A DNA stretch of 64,000 bases from Xenophilus aerolatus (GCA_030418545.1 QAIB01000002.1:62001-126000); one strand, 5' to 3'. Positions 1 to 9,346 are shown, numbered from the stretch's first letter. Made by a program: numbers and translations. The notes: a model not told the origin generated them from the letters alone.

Positions 1-966
1 TCCTCGGCGGTGCTCGAGCTGTTCTCGGCCCTCGGCGTGGCGATGGTGGCGGTGTACATCGGCTTCCACCTGCTGGGCCACCTGGGCTTCGGCACCTGGG
101 GGGCACCCTTGACCCTGGGGCAGGGCCTGTTCGTGCTGCTGCTCGCGCCGGCCTTCTTCGAGCCGCTGCGCGACCTGGCCGCCGTGTGGCACGACCGCGC
201 CACGGGCGAAGCCGCCATCGGGGCGCTCGAGCGCCTGAGCACGCAGGGTCAAGCGCTGCCCGACGCGCGAGCCGATGCGGCGGCAACTCGGCCCGTGCGG
301 GCTGCCGGGGCCCTGGCGGTTGCCGTGCGGGGCCTGCGTTTCGCGCACGCCGGCGAAGCGCCGGTCTTCGTGGGTTTCGGCCTGACCGTGCATGCGGGCG
401 AGCACGTCGCGCTGATGGGCGCCAGCGGCAGCGGCAAGACGGCGCTGCTGGCCTTGCTTGCCGGCCTGGCCACGCCGAATGCGGGCGAGATCCGGCTGGG
501 CGATCAAGTGCTCGACAGCGGCAGCGCCGGCGCCTTGCGTGCGCGCATCGGCTGGATGGGCCAGCGTCCCCATGTGTTCGCCGGCTCGGTCGCCGCCAAC
601 GTGGCGCTCGGACGCCCTGCGCTGTCGATGGCCAGCGTCGAGGACGCGATGCGCTTCGCCGCGCTCGACGCGGTGGCGCAGGCCCGTCCGGCGACCCAGC
701 TCGGCGAGGGTGGCGCCGGCCTGTCCGGGGGCGAGGCGGTACGGCTGGCGCTCGCGCGCCTCGCGGTGCATCCGGATGCCGGGCTGCTGCTGGCCGACGA
801 GCCGACCGCGCACCTCGATGCCGAGACCGCCGCGCGCGTGGTCGACGCCCTGCTGGCGCTGGCCCGTGGGCGCACGCTCGTCGTCGCCACGCACGACCCG
901 CGCGTCGCCGCGCGCATGCACCGTGTGGTCACGCTCGGCGCCGACGCGTTGAAGGAGGCAGCATGA
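1..966 (+). CDS. cydD: CydD, thiol/glutathione ABC exporter subunit (C-terminal part)
   Basis: This is the last 321 codons of CydD; the reading frame is open at the first base, so the start lies outside the window. CydDC exports cysteine and glutathione to the periplasm and is needed to assemble cytochrome bd. What remains is the end of the transmembrane domain followed by a full ABC ATPase domain: Walker A (GASGSGKT, bases 418-441), signature LSGGE (721-735) and Walker B LLLADEP with a following H-loop (THD). The stop overlaps the start of cydC by four bases (ATGA), so the two half-transporters are translationally coupled. Identity rests on the neighbours cydC, cydA, cydB and cydX; the domain alone would only say ABC exporter. 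Confidence 0.93.
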   Translation, partial: SSAVLELFSALGVAMVAVYIGFHLLGHLGFGTWGAPLTLGQGLFVLLLAPAFFEPLRDLAAVWHDRATGEAAIGALERLSTQGQALPDARADAAATRPVRAAGALAVAVRGLRFAHAGEAPVFVGFGLTVHAGEHVALMGASGSGKTALLALLAGLATPNAGEIRLGDQVLDSGSAGALRARIGWMGQRPHVFAGSVAANVALGRPALSMASVEDAMRFAALDAVAQARPATQLGEGGAGLSGGEAVRLALARLAVHPDAGLLLADEPTAHLDAETAARVVDALLALARGRTLVVATHDPRVAARMHRVVTLGADALKEAA

Positions 967-2720
967 GCCCCCGCCCGGCAGTTCCGGAGGGGGCTCGCAC
1001 CGCAGGCGAGGCCGAAGGTGCTTCAATGAACCAGGCCGCCCGAGCTACCGTCGGACCGGCGCTGCGCACGCTGTTCGCGGGCCAGGCGCGGGCCTTCGCG
1101 CTGGGCGCCGCGCTGGCGGTGCTCACCGTCGCGATGGGCATCGGTCTGTTGGGACTGTCGGGCTGGTTCATCACCGCCACGGCGCTGGCGGGCCTGCAGG
1201 CCGCAACGGCCATCGTCTTCGATGTCTTCATGCCTTCGGCCGGGATCCGGCTGCTGGCGCTGGGACGCACCTTCTCGCGCTACGGCGAGCGCATCGTCAC
1301 GCACGACGCCACGCTGGGCCTGCTGGCGCGCCTGCGCGAACAGCTGTTCCGTGGCTGGGCGCAGCGGGCACCGGCGCGCGCGCTGGCCCTGCGCCCCGCG
1401 CGGCTGCTGTTCCGCCTGACCGCCGACATCGACGCACTGGAAGCGCTCTACCTGCGGCTGCTGGTGCCGGCGCTGAGCAGCCTGGGCGCGGCGCTGCTGG
1501 CGGGCGTGCTGGTCGGCGTGCACAGCCCGTGGCTGGGTCTGGCGCTCGCGCTGTGGCTGTCGGTCACCGGATGCGCCGTCACCCTGTGGCTGGCGCGGCG
1601 GGCGGCACGGCCCTCGGCCCGGCGCGCGATCGCACTCGAAGCACTGCGTGCGCGCACCGCCGACCTCGTGGCCGGCCAGACCGAGCTGCTGATGGCCGGT
1701 CGCCTCCAGGCACAGCGGCAGGCCATCGCCGCCGCCGACGCACGCATCGCCCGCACCGACGAGCAGCTCAACCGCCTGGAAGCGCGTGCCGTCTTCATGC
1801 AGGGCGCGGCAGGCGCAGTGACGCTGGCGGCGATGGTGCTGGCCGCCGGCTGGCTGGTCGGCGAAGTGCAGGTCGGCGCACCGGTGGCGGCGTTGTGCAT
1901 CCTCGTGGCGCTGGCGGCGGGCGAGCCCTTTGCCGCGCTGCGGCGCGGTGCTCTGGAGGCGGGGCGCACTGCCCTGGCGCTGCGGCGGCTGGCGCCCGCT
2001 CTGGGCGCCACGCACGAAGACAACTCACTCGCCGCGCCGGCCGAAGGCGCCGCCGTGCGCATCGAGGCCGCCGAGGTGCGACACCCCGGCGCATCGCAGG
2101 CCGCCCTGCCTGCCCTGTCCTTGCGCATCGGCCCCGGCGAGCGCGTCGCGCTGGTCGGCCCGAGCGGTGCGGGCAAGTCCACGCTGCTGGCCCTGGTGGC
2201 CGGCGAGATCGCCGCGGCGCGCGGCAGCGTGCAGGCGCTGCCTGCCAGCTGGCTCACGCAGCGCATCGACCTGTTCGAGGACTCGTTGCGCGACAACCTC
2301 CGCGTCGCCGCCCCCGCGGCCGACGACGCCACACTGCGCGCCGCGCTCGACGATGCCGGCCTGGGCGCCGACGTCGCCGCGCTGCGCGCACAGCTCGACA
2401 CGCCGCTGGGCGAGGGCGGCCTCGGTCTTTCGGGCGGCCAGGCCCGCCGCCTGGCGCTGGCGCGCCTCTTCCTCCATGCGCGGCCGCTGTGGCTGCTCGA
2501 TGAGGCGACGGAGGCGCTCGATGCCCCCACCGCCAACGACCTGCTGGCGCGTCTGCGCGTGCGCGCCGCCGGCCACACGTTGCTGATCGCCACCCACCTG
2601 CGCCGCGAGGCTGCGCTGGCCGACCGGCTGCTGCGCATCGACCACGGCCGGGTGGTGCAGGACCTGCGCCGTGGCACCCCCGAATTCGAGGCGGCGTTGT
2701 CCGCGCTCAGACCGGACTGA
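963..2720 (+). CDS. cydC: CydC, thiol/glutathione ABC exporter subunit
   Basis: Partner half-transporter of CydD, 585 residues with this start. An N-terminal six-helix ABC exporter domain (about residues 30-330) precedes the ATPase domain, with Walker A GPSGAGKST near residue 399, signature LSGGQ near 489 and Walker B LWLLDEA near 510. I chose ATG 963 because it overlaps the cydD stop and has AAGGAGG four bases upstream. An internal ATG at 1026, giving a 564-residue protein that begins right before the first conserved helices, is a real alternative because the first 21 residues are low-complexity. Thirty-three bases separate it from cydA, so the five cyd genes probably form one operon. The CydC rather than CydD assignment follows gene order. 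Confidence 0.93.
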   Translation: MSPRPAVPEGARTAGEAEGASMNQAARATVGPALRTLFAGQARAFALGAALAVLTVAMGIGLLGLSGWFITATALAGLQAATAIVFDVFMPSAGIRLLALGRTFSRYGERIVTHDATLGLLARLREQLFRGWAQRAPARALALRPARLLFRLTADIDALEALYLRLLVPALSSLGAALLAGVLVGVHSPWLGLALALWLSVTGCAVTLWLARRAARPSARRAIALEALRARTADLVAGQTELLMAGRLQAQRQAIAAADARIARTDEQLNRLEARAVFMQGAAGAVTLAAMVLAAGWLVGEVQVGAPVAALCILVALAAGEPFAALRRGALEAGRTALALRRLAPALGATHEDNSLAAPAEGAAVRIEAAEVRHPGASQAALPALSLRIGPGERVALVGPSGAGKSTLLALVAGEIAAARGSVQALPASWLTQRIDLFEDSLRDNLRVAAPAADDATLRAALDDAGLGADVAALRAQLDTPLGEGGLGLSGGQARRLALARLFLHARPLWLLDEATEALDAPTANDLLARLRVRAAGHTLLIATHLRREAALADRLLRIDHGRVVQDLRRGTPEFEAALSALRPD

Positions 2721-2753
2721 GAAGAGAACAGGAAAAGGAAAGGAAACCCACCC

Positions 2754-4361
2754 ATGGACCTCGACATCGTCGCGCTGTCGCGATTGCAGTTCGCACTCAC
2801 GGCGCTCTATCACTTCCTCTTCGTGCCGCTCACCATCGGGCTGGCCATCGTCATCGCCATCATGGAGACGGTCTACGTGATGACCGGCCGCACCGTCTGG
2901 CGCGACATGACCAAGTTCTGGGGCGTGCTGTTCGGCATCAACTTCGCGATGGGCGTGGCCACCGGGATCGTGATGGAGTTCCAGTTCGGCATGAACTGGA
3001 GCTACTACAGCCACTATGTGGGGGACGTCTTCGGTGCGCCGCTGGCCATCGAGGGGCTGATGGCCTTCTTCCTCGAAGCCACCTTCGTCGGCCTGTTCTT
3101 CTTCGGCTGGGACCGCCTGTCGAAGGTCGGCCACCTGGTCGCGACCTGGTGCGTGGCACTGGGCTCCAACTTCTCGGCGCTGTGGATCCTCATCGCCAAC
3201 GGCTGGATGCAGAACCCCGTGGGCGCGCAGTTCAACCCGCAGACCATGCGCATGGAGGTGACCGACTTCTTCGCCGTGCTGACCAACCCGGTCGCGCAGG
3301 CCAAGTTCGTCCACACCGTGTCGGCCGGCTACGTGACCGCGGCGCTCTTCGTGCTGGGCGTGTCGGCCTGGTACCTGCTCAAGGGCCGCCACGTGCAGCT
3401 CGCCAAGCGGTCGATGACGGTGGCCGCGTCCTTCGGCCTGGCCGCCGCGTTGTCGGTTGTGGTGCTGGGCGACGAGAGCGGCTACCTCTCGACCGAGCAT
3501 CAGAAGATGAAGCTGGCCTCCATCGAGGCGATGTGGAAGACCGAGCCGGCGCCGGCCGCTTTCACCGCCTTCGGCTTTCCCGACCAGGCTGCACGCGAGA
3601 CGCACTTCGCCGTCCACATCCCCTGGGCCATGGGGCTGATCGGCACCCGCTCGCTGACGACCGAGATTCCCGGCATCGAGGACCTGGTCAAGCGCGCCGA
3701 AGTCCACATCCGCGACGGCCTCAAGGCCTACGACGCCCTGCAGCGGATCCGTGCCGCGAAGACTGACGCCGACGTGCCGCCGCAGGCGCGCGCCGACTTC
3801 GAGGTCAACGGCGCCATGCTGGGCTACGCGCTGCTGCTCAAGCGCTATGTCGACGATCCACGCCAGGCCACGCCCGAGCAGATCGCAAGGGCCGCCTGGG
3901 ACACCGTACCGCAGGTCGCGCCGCTGTACTGGACCTTCCGCATCATGGTCGGCCTGGGCATGTTCTTCATCCTGCTGACGGCGACCTTCTTCTGGCTCTC
4001 GGCCCGCCGCCGGCTCGATGCGCATCCCTGGCTGCTGAAGGTGGCGCTGTGGTCGATCCCGCTGCCCTGGATCGCCGCCGAGTGCGGCTGGTTCGTCGCC
4101 GAGTTCGGCCGCCAGCCCTGGGTGATCGAGGGCGTGCTGCCCACCGCAGTGGCCGTGTCCAACCTGGGCGCGGGCACGCTGCTGCTGACCATCGCCGGCT
4201 TCGTGGCGATCTACACCGTGCTCTTCGTCATCGAGATGAAGCTGATGCTCAAGGCGATCCGCAAGGGCCCCGCCGAGCACCCGATGGCGCCGGTCGAGAG
4301 CTTCCGTGCCGAGGCCGATCCCGAACTCGCCGCGCGCCCCGCGCTCGCGCCCGTGCGCTGA
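2754..4361 (+). CDS. cydA: Cytochrome bd ubiquinol oxidase subunit I
   Basis: Quinol-oxidising, haem-carrying subunit of the bd-type terminal oxidase of the inner membrane, 535 residues. The axial ligand His20 sits in the first helix ([15 protein letters not shown]). The conserved GRQPW motif is at residues 452-456. The periplasmic Q-loop begins after GDESGY (about residue 243) and includes a stretch rich in charged residues and GTRSL. Length and helix layout fit the CydA family (short Q-loop length class). The SD-like AAGGAAAGG lies just upstream of ATG 2754. It acts as a heterodimer with CydB plus the small CydX and takes electrons under low oxygen or respiratory stress. No oxygen-responsive operator was recognised in the short gap to cydC. 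Confidence 0.97.
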   Translation: MDLDIVALSRLQFALTALYHFLFVPLTIGLAIVIAIMETVYVMTGRTVWRDMTKFWGVLFGINFAMGVATGIVMEFQFGMNWSYYSHYVGDVFGAPLAIEGLMAFFLEATFVGLFFFGWDRLSKVGHLVATWCVALGSNFSALWILIANGWMQNPVGAQFNPQTMRMEVTDFFAVLTNPVAQAKFVHTVSAGYVTAALFVLGVSAWYLLKGRHVQLAKRSMTVAASFGLAAALSVVVLGDESGYLSTEHQKMKLASIEAMWKTEPAPAAFTAFGFPDQAARETHFAVHIPWAMGLIGTRSLTTEIPGIEDLVKRAEVHIRDGLKAYDALQRIRAAKTDADVPPQARADFEVNGAMLGYALLLKRYVDDPRQATPEQIARAAWDTVPQVAPLYWTFRIMVGLGMFFILLTATFFWLSARRRLDAHPWLLKVALWSIPLPWIAAECGWFVAEFGRQPWVIEGVLPTAVAVSNLGAGTLLLTIAGFVAIYTVLFVIEMKLMLKAIRKGPAEHPMAPVESFRAEADPELAARPALAPVR

Positions 4362-4383
4362 GCCACCCCGAGGAATTGCAACC

Positions 4384-5538
4384 ATGATCCTTCACGAACT
4401 CATTTCCTACGACGTGCTGCGCGTCGTCTGGTGGCTGCTGCTGGGCGTGCTGCTGGTCGGCTTCGCGGTGACCGACGGCTTCGACCTCGGCACGGGTACG
4501 CTGCTGCCCTTCGTGGCCCGCAACGACCTGGAACGGCGGGTCGTCATCAACACCGTCGGCCCGGTGTGGGAGGGCAACCAGGTGTGGCTGATCCTGGGCG
4601 GCGGCGCGATCTTCGCGGCCTGGCCGCACATCTATGCGGTGTCCTTCTCGGGCTTCTACCTGGCGATGTTCGCCATCCTGGTCGCGCTCATCCTGCGGCC
4701 GGTCGCCTTCAAGTTCCGCAGCAAGCGCGAGGACCCGGCCTGGCGCAGCCGCTGGGACTGGGCGCTCTTCGTCGGCGGCTTCGTGCCTTCACTGATCTTC
4801 GGCGTCGCGATGGGCAACGTGCTGCAGGGCGTGCCCTTCCGCTTTTCGCCGGAGATGCACATCTTCTACGACGGCAGCTTCTTCGGCCTGCTCAATCCCT
4901 TCGCCGTGCTCTGCGGCCTGGTGTCGGTCGCGATGCTGGTGATGCACGGCGCCGCCTGGCTGGTGCTGAAGTCCGGCGGCGCGGTGGCGGCCCGGGCACG
5001 GGCGGCAGGCATCGGCGCCGCGTTGCTGGCCGCCGCGCTCTATGTGCTGGCCGGCGTGGCGCTGTCGCTGTGGGTGCAGGGCTACCAGGTCACGAGCCCG
5101 GTGGTGAGCACGGGCCCGTCGAACCCGCTGCTCAAGACCGTCGGCCTCCAGGCGGGCGCGTGGTTCGCCAACTATGCGGCGCACCCGGCGCTGTGGGTCG
5201 TGCCGGCGCTCGGCGTCGCCGGGCCGCTGCTGGCCGCCCTCGGCCTGGCGGCGCGGCGCGAACTGCTGGCGCTGCTGGCCAGCGGCGCGGGCATCGCCGG
5301 CATCGTGCTGAGCGTGGGGGTGTCGATGTTCCCCTTCATCCTGCCCTCGTCGATCGACCCGCGCGCCAGCCTCACGGTGTGGGACTCGTCCTCGAGCCAC
5401 CTCACGCTCTTCATCATGCTGGTGTGCGTGCTGATCTTCCTGCCGATCATCCTGGCCTACACGAGCTGGGTCTATGCGGTGCTGCGCGGCAAGGTCGATC
5501 CGAGGGCGATCGAGGACGAACGCACCCACGCCTACTGA
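4384..5538 (+). CDS. cydB: Cytochrome bd ubiquinol oxidase subunit II
   Basis: Second large subunit of cytochrome bd, 384 residues, predicted to span the membrane about eight to nine times. Family hallmarks are the N-terminal DGFDLG stretch and the WEGNQVW motif near residues 57-63, followed by FAAWP. The start at 4384 is preceded by GAGGAATTGC 22 bases after the cydA stop; the frame stays open further upstream, but that extension would overlap cydA and lacks family similarity. CydB has no haem of its own in the canonical enzyme and supports the CydA haem environment and proton/oxygen paths. The next gene, cydX, follows after 29 bases. Confidence 0.96.
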   Translation: MILHELISYDVLRVVWWLLLGVLLVGFAVTDGFDLGTGTLLPFVARNDLERRVVINTVGPVWEGNQVWLILGGGAIFAAWPHIYAVSFSGFYLAMFAILVALILRPVAFKFRSKREDPAWRSRWDWALFVGGFVPSLIFGVAMGNVLQGVPFRFSPEMHIFYDGSFFGLLNPFAVLCGLVSVAMLVMHGAAWLVLKSGGAVAARARAAGIGAALLAAALYVLAGVALSLWVQGYQVTSPVVSTGPSNPLLKTVGLQAGAWFANYAAHPALWVVPALGVAGPLLAALGLAARRELLALLASGAGIAGIVLSVGVSMFPFILPSSIDPRASLTVWDSSSSHLTLFIMLVCVLIFLPIILAYTSWVYAVLRGKVDPRAIEDERTHAY

Positions 5539-5567
5539 CCACGGCACCCATCAAGAAAGGACACCCC

Positions 5568-5690
5568 ATGTGGTATTTCGCCTGGCTCCTGGGCCTGCCC
5601 CTGGCCGCCGCCTTCGCGGTGCTCAACGCGATGTGGTTCGAGCTGATGGAGGACGACGCCATCCGCCGCGACAAGACACAGAAGCCGTGA
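5568..5690 (+). CDS. cydX: Cytochrome bd oxidase small subunit CydX
   Basis: A 40-residue single-helix membrane protein immediately after cydB. It begins MWYFAWLLG and contains a hydrophobic helix ending ...NAMWFE, then an acidic and basic tail; the MWYFxWxLG start and a Glu after the helix are typical of CydX/YbgT. CydX stabilises the haem groups of CydAB. It has its own SD (AAGAAAGGA, 5554-5562). It is the last gene of the cyd operon; the next gene runs the other way and ends 43 bases later. Confidence 0.92.
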   Translation: MWYFAWLLGLPLAAAFAVLNAMWFELMEDDAIRRDKTQKP

Positions 5691-5733
5691 AGCCCAGGTC
5701 GGCGCCGAGGCGCTGGCCGTTCGACGAGGTGGT

Positions 5734-6321
5734 TCAGCCCGTCTTCTTGCCGGCAGCCTTGCGGCCGGCGGCGCCGGTGATGCGGTCCTTCAGGCCCAGC
5801 ACCTTGGTCACCGTGGCGCCCATGCCCATGAGCTTGAGCGCAGTCTCCGGGGCCAGCTTCTGCACGTCGTCGAACCAGGTCATCAACCGGTCGATCAGAT
5901 CGTGCATCTCGCGCATGCGCTGCTGCGCATGGCGTTCCTCGTCGGTGTGCACCTCCTCGAGCAGCGCACCACGCAGCATCGAGAGCGTCGGCTCGATCTC
6001 GCGCCGGCGCCGCTCCTCGGCCAGCACGCGGAAGATCTCCCACACGTCGGCCGGCGCCTCGAAGTACTCGCGCCGGTCGCCGGGCTGGTGGCGCAGCTGC
6101 ACCAGCCGCCAGGCCTGCAGCTCCTTCAGGCCCATGCTTACGTTCGAGCGAGAGAAGGCGAGCAGCTCGCCGATCTCGTCGGCGTTGAGCGGCTTCTGCG
6201 AAAGGAAGAGCAGGGCGTAGATCTGCCCCACGGTGCGGTTGATGCCCCAGCGGCTGCCCATCTCGCCGAAGTGGGCGACGAACTGGCGGTTCAGGGGTGG
6301 GAGTTCGGCGGGAGAGCTCAT
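5734..6321 (-). CDS. GbsR/MarR-family transcriptional regulator
   Basis: A 195-residue winged-helix DNA-binding protein of the GbsR branch of the MarR superfamily. The N-terminal half holds the helix-turn-helix (about residues 30-90, with NADEIGELLAFSRSNVS as recognition region), and the rest is helical, ending in a Lys/Gly-rich tail (GRKAAGKKTG). GbsR-type proteins typically sense small osmolytes or act as copper/lactate-type regulators; the ligand here cannot be read. A near-perfect 18-base palindrome lies 27 bases upstream of the start (6348-6365), consistent with autoregulation. It converges on the cyd operon, so a role in respiratory control is possible but only by position. Confidence 0.85.
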   Translation of the reverse strand: MSSPAELPPLNRQFVAHFGEMGSRWGINRTVGQIYALLFLSQKPLNADEIGELLAFSRSNVSMGLKELQAWRLVQLRHQPGDRREYFEAPADVWEIFRVLAEERRRREIEPTLSMLRGALLEEVHTDEERHAQQRMREMHDLIDRLMTWFDDVQKLAPETALKLMGMGATVTKVLGLKDRITGAAGRKAAGKKTG

Positions 6322-6347
6322 CCCGCCATTGTGGCGCGCTGCTGAAG

Positions 6348-6365
6348 ATTCAGGAATTTCTGAAT
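6348..6365. promoter_or_regulatory. Palindromic operator candidate upstream of the GbsR-type regulator
   Basis: The arms ATTCAG and CTGAAT are perfectly inverted around GAATTT; only one base pair of the 18 positions breaks the symmetry. The site lies 27-44 bases before the regulator's start codon, where an autorepressor would bind, in an AT-rich island of a GC-rich genome. Assignment to this regulator is by position. Confidence 0.5.
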
Positions 6366-6441
6366 TTCCTGGTTCGCTGTCGGCGACCGGCCTGCGGCGC
6401 AGCGCGTCGGCCGATGAGCGAGGCGCGATGGCGCCGCGCGC

Positions 6442-6864
6442 TCATTTCCAGGGCGTGGGCTCCGGCACCTCGGCCGCGGGCTCGACGTCGATGCTCTTGA
6501 AGTCCGCCGGCGACACGATCTCCAGGTACTCCATGTCGGGCGAGTAGTCGAAGAGGTAGTGCCGGATGCCGGGGCGCTGGTGCACCACGTCGCCAGCTTC
6601 CACCAGCGTCTCCTTGTCCTCGTACATGAAGCGGGCCCAGCCCTTGACCATGATGACGATCTGGAAGTCCGCCTCGTGGCGGTGCCAGCCCGTGCCCTTT
6701 TCGGGGGCCATGTTCGCCTTGACCAGATGCGCGATCACCTTGCCGTGCGTGGCGTCGGCGATGCCGAGGTCACGGTAGAGGAAGAAGTCGCGCAGGCCGC
6801 CGCCGACGTAGTCGGTGTCGCCAGGCTTCACATGGGAGAACTTCGTCGCCGTCCGATCCAACAT
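6442..6864 (-). CDS. Cupin-domain protein
   Basis: A 140-residue single-domain cupin. The two metal-binding cupin motifs are visible: HRHEADFQ in motif 1 (two His and a Glu spaced as in mononuclear metal cupins) and GDVVHQRPGIRH in motif 2 (third His). I start it at ATG 6864, with AAGGAG ten bases before; an in-frame ATG 42 bases upstream would add a poorly conserved leader. Such stand-alone cupins range from dioxygenases to sensors of small molecules, and the substrate cannot be told. It lies between the GbsR regulator and an EthD-like protein on the same strand. The following intergenic 120 bases hold the GbsR palindrome. Confidence 0.8.
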   Translation of the reverse strand: MLDRTATKFSHVKPGDTDYVGGGLRDFFLYRDLGIADATHGKVIAHLVKANMAPEKGTGWHRHEADFQIVIMVKGWARFMYEDKETLVEAGDVVHQRPGIRHYLFDYSPDMEYLEIVSPADFKSIDVEPAAEVPEPTPWK

Positions 6865-6943
6865 GGGGCACTCCTTGGCAGTGAGGGGGATGCTGCGTCG
6901 CAGCACGCATAAAGCATTCCTGCCGGCGGTGCCCCGTCGTGGT

Positions 6944-7255
6944 TCAAACGACGACCTCGCTGATCTGCATCACCGGCGCGATGTCGGTGTAGTTGCGGAT
7001 GTCGCCGTTGATCTCCTTCGCGTGCGGGCCGAAGGCGGCCTGGAAGCTCTGCACGGAGTCGCACAGGATGTGGCACATCGCCACGTAGGCGGGCGCGGAT
7101 CCCGGGGCCGGGCCGCCCAGCCCCTTGTCGACCTGGTAGCCGCGGCAGGCCTCGCCCATGCGGGCCTGCACCAGCGGCATGTGCTTGTCGCGGTAGTAGT
7201 CGTGGTCGAAGCGCGCACCGTCGGTGTGCGGGTACATGACGCTGACACGGATCAT
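6944..7255 (-). CDS. EthD-family protein
   Basis: A 103-residue protein of the EthD / dimeric alpha-beta barrel fold. Typical marks are the N-terminal beta strand IRVSVMYP, the FDHDYYRDKHMPLV stretch (Tyr-Tyr...His-Met-Pro is the family signature) and a C-terminal strand. EthD proteins are small companions of oxidative degradation pathways (for example with the EthB P450), often with unknown catalytic role. SD-like AAGGAGAC precedes the start. It lies 36 bases before paaY on the same strand, so it may be co-transcribed from the paaY side, but a direct part in phenylacetate breakdown is not established. Confidence 0.85.
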   Translation of the reverse strand: MIRVSVMYPHTDGARFDHDYYRDKHMPLVQARMGEACRGYQVDKGLGGPAPGSAPAYVAMCHILCDSVQSFQAAFGPHAKEINGDIRNYTDIAPVMQISEVVV

Positions 7256-7291
7256 CGGAGTCTCCTTGGGGGCTTGGGAATTCGGTGGCGC

Positions 7292-7894
7292 TCAGCCACG
7301 CTTGGTGGCGATCAGCGGCTTCACGTCCGGCGCCTGCAGGCGTGGGCGGTCGGCCTCGACCTGCGCCAGCGGGGCCACTTCGCGCAGGCTGGCCAGGCTG
7401 CGGCGCGTGAGGTCCTGGTAGGTGAGGGTGCCCTCGTGCTTCCAGGCCATCTCCTGCTCGGTCAAGGGGCGCTTGACCTTCGCCGGCACGCCGGCCACCA
7501 GCACCTCGGGCGGGACCTGCGTGCCGGCCGGCACGAAGGCGCAGGCGGCGACGATGGCGCGCTCGCCGATCACCGCGTCGTCCATCACCACCGCGTTCAT
7601 GCCCACGAGGGCGTCGCGGCCCACGATGCAGCTGTGCAGCACCGCGCCATGGCCGATGTGGCCGTTCTCGCGCACCACCGTGTCGTGGGCCGGGAAGCCG
7701 TGCACCACGCAGGTGTCCTGCACGTTCGAGCCGGCTTCCAGCACGATGCGGCCGAAGTCGCCGCGCAGGCAGGCGGCCGGGCCGACGTAGCAGCCGGGAC
7801 CCACGATGACGTCGCCGATCAGCACGGCGGTGGGATGCACATAGGCGCTCGGGTCCACCACGGGGACCACGCCTTCGATGGCGTAGCAGGGCAT
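7292..7894 (-). CDS. paaY: PaaY, hexapeptide-repeat thioesterase of phenylacetate catabolism
   Basis: A 200-residue left-handed beta-helix protein of the gamma-carbonic-anhydrase-like family; repeating [IVL]-x-x-x-x units run through residues 15-140 (for example [31 protein letters not shown]). Zn-site histidines are present ([20 protein letters not shown]). In the Paa system PaaY hydrolyses the dead-end compound 2-hydroxycyclohepta-1,4,6-triene-1-formyl-CoA, protecting the cell when ring cleavage lags. The start chosen (ATG 7894, [11 protein letters not shown]) matches the usual family N-terminus; a start 69 bases upstream would add a proline-rich leader. It is divergent from paaG and shares the 188-base control region with the TetR-type palindrome. 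Confidence 0.92.
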   Translation of the reverse strand: MPCYAIEGVVPVVDPSAYVHPTAVLIGDVIVGPGCYVGPAACLRGDFGRIVLEAGSNVQDTCVVHGFPAHDTVVRENGHIGHGAVLHSCIVGRDALVGMNAVVMDDAVIGERAIVAACAFVPAGTQVPPEVLVAGVPAKVKRPLTEQEMAWKHEGTLTYQDLTRRSLASLREVAPLAQVEADRPRLQAPDVKPLIATKRG

Positions 7895-7976
7895 GGGCTC
7901 AATGTCTCCTGATGCGGGCGCGCCGGCCAGCGGGTGCGGCTTTGGCGGGCCTCGGGTTTTCACGGGGAAGCATGAC

Positions 7977-8006
7977 TTGCGTCAACGCAGGCGAGGATTC
8001 TATGAT
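7977..8006 (+). promoter_or_regulatory. Sigma70-type promoter candidate of the paa operon
   Basis: A -35-like TTGCGT (7977-7982) and a good -10 TATGAT (8001-8006) are separated by 18 bases. The predicted transcription start falls at about 8012-8014, inside the CCGACCGGTCGG palindrome and about 70 bases upstream of paaG. The -35 match is weak, so this is a candidate only. Confidence 0.5.
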
Positions 8007-8009
8007 CTG

Positions 8010-8021
8010 CCGACCGGTCGG
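8010..8021. promoter_or_regulatory. TetR-type (PaaR) operator candidate
   Basis: CCGACCGGTCGG is a perfect 12-base palindrome of the shape bound by many TetR repressors, including PaaR-like proteins of betaproteobacteria (known pattern, quoted from memory). It sits directly downstream of the candidate -10 box, where bound repressor would block initiation. The TetR gene at 14403 closes the same operon, giving a simple autoregulated circuit, with phenylacetyl-CoA as the likely inducer. Confidence 0.65.
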
Positions 8022-8082
8022 TCGAAAGTATTTTCTTCGACAGGACCGCGGTGTAGACCTCATAAGAGACCCGGAGACTCCC

Positions 8083-8880
8083 ATGTCCGATGCCCTGGTG
8101 CTGCAGAGCACGAACGGCCCCGTGCGCACGCTGACGCTGAACCGCCCGTCGGCGCTCAACAGCTTCACGCAGGCCATGCACGGCGAGCTGATGGCCGCGC
8201 TCGAGGCGGCCGCTGCCGACCCGCAGGTGCGCGCGCTGGTGCTGACCGGCGCCGGCCGCGGCTTCTGTGCCGGGCAGGACCTGGCCGATCCGGCCGTGGC
8301 GCCGGAGCCGGGCGGCGCACCCAAGGACCTGGGTGACACGGTGGCCCGCTTCTACCGGCCGCTGGTGCTGCGCCTCAAGAGCTTCCCGGTGCCGGTGGTG
8401 GCCGCGGTCAATGGCGTGGCGGCCGGCGCCGGTGCCAATCTGGCGCTGTGCTGCGACCTCGTCCTTGCCGGTCGTTCGGCCAGCTTCATCCAGGCCTTTG
8501 CCAAGATCGGGCTGGTGCCCGACACCGCCGGCACCTGGCTGCTGCCGCGGCTCGTCGGCCGCGCGCGGGCGCTGGGCCTGGCGATGCTGGGCGACAAGCT
8601 GCCGGCCGAGGAGGCCGAACGCATCGGCCTGATCTGGCGCTGCGTGGACGATGCGGCCCTGGCCGACGAGGCCGTCGCGCTGGCCACCCGCCTGGCCGCC
8701 ATGCCGGTGGCGGCGTTGGCCGCGACGCGCGCGGCGCTCGACGCCGGCCCGTCCCTCTCGCTGGAGGACGCGCTGGACGAAGAGGCGCGCCTGCAGAGCC
8801 GGCTGGGCCGCGCCCACGACTACCAGGAAGGCGTGGCCGCCTTCGCTGCACGTCGCGCCCCTGTGTTCGAGGACCGTTGA
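8083..8880 (+). CDS. paaG: PaaG, ring-1,2-epoxyphenylacetyl-CoA isomerase
   Basis: A 265-residue crotonase-fold enzyme that isomerises 1,2-epoxyphenylacetyl-CoA to the seven-membered oxepin-CoA. The oxyanion-hole segments are visible: GAGRGFCAGQDL (CoA/oxyanion site) and GVAAGAGANLALCCDLVLA. The Asp of the FIQAFAKIGLVPDTAGTW segment matches the catalytic Asp of PaaG-type isomerases. Start at ATG 8083 follows GGAGACTCCC; the open frame upstream covers the promoter region and is not coding. First gene of the paa operon, 3 bases before paaI. Confidence 0.94.
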   Translation: MSDALVLQSTNGPVRTLTLNRPSALNSFTQAMHGELMAALEAAAADPQVRALVLTGAGRGFCAGQDLADPAVAPEPGGAPKDLGDTVARFYRPLVLRLKSFPVPVVAAVNGVAAGAGANLALCCDLVLAGRSASFIQAFAKIGLVPDTAGTWLLPRLVGRARALGLAMLGDKLPAEEAERIGLIWRCVDDAALADEAVALATRLAAMPVAALAATRAALDAGPSLSLEDALDEEARLQSRLGRAHDYQEGVAAFAARRAPVFEDR

Positions 8881-8883
8881 GCC

Positions 8884-9321
8884 ATGAGCGATACCACCGC
8901 GCAGCAGATCGCCGAGCACGTGCGCCGCGGCATGTTCGCCAACGACCGGGCGCTGCAGGCGCTGGGCATCGCCGTGACCGAGATCGCGCCGGGGCGGGCG
9001 ACCGCCACCATGGCGGTGCGCGAGGACATGCTCAACGGCCACGACATCTGCCATGGCGGCCTGATCTCGACACTGGCCGATTCGGCCTTCGCCTATGCCT
9101 GCAATTCCTACGACGAGCTCACCGTGGCCTCGGGCTTCAGCGTCGACTTCGTGGCACCGGGCCGCCTGGGCGACGTGCTGGCGGCCCGCTGCGCCGAGGT
9201 GTCGCGCGCGGGGCGCACCGGCGTTTACGACGTCGAGGTGACGAACCAGAAAGGCGAGCGCGTCGCGATCTTCCGCGGCCGCTCGTACACGGCCAGGGGC
9301 CGCCCGGCCGTGCCGCGCTGA
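8884..9321 (+). CDS. paaI: PaaI, hydroxyphenylacetyl-CoA thioesterase
   Basis: A 145-residue hot-dog-fold thioesterase. The family signature NGHDICHGGLISTLADSAFAYA contains the helix with the catalytic Asp, and the following strand ends in SGFSVDFVAPGRLGD. PaaI hydrolyses hydroxylated phenylacetyl-CoA and other stalled thioesters to free CoA. It lies between paaG and paaK with tight spacing (3 and 25 bases). Confidence 0.93.
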   Translation: MSDTTAQQIAEHVRRGMFANDRALQALGIAVTEIAPGRATATMAVREDMLNGHDICHGGLISTLADSAFAYACNSYDELTVASGFSVDFVAPGRLGDVLAARCAEVSRAGRTGVYDVEVTNQKGERVAIFRGRSYTARGRPAVPR

Positions 9322-9346
9322 AACCGAGAGATCAAGGAGACACCCC

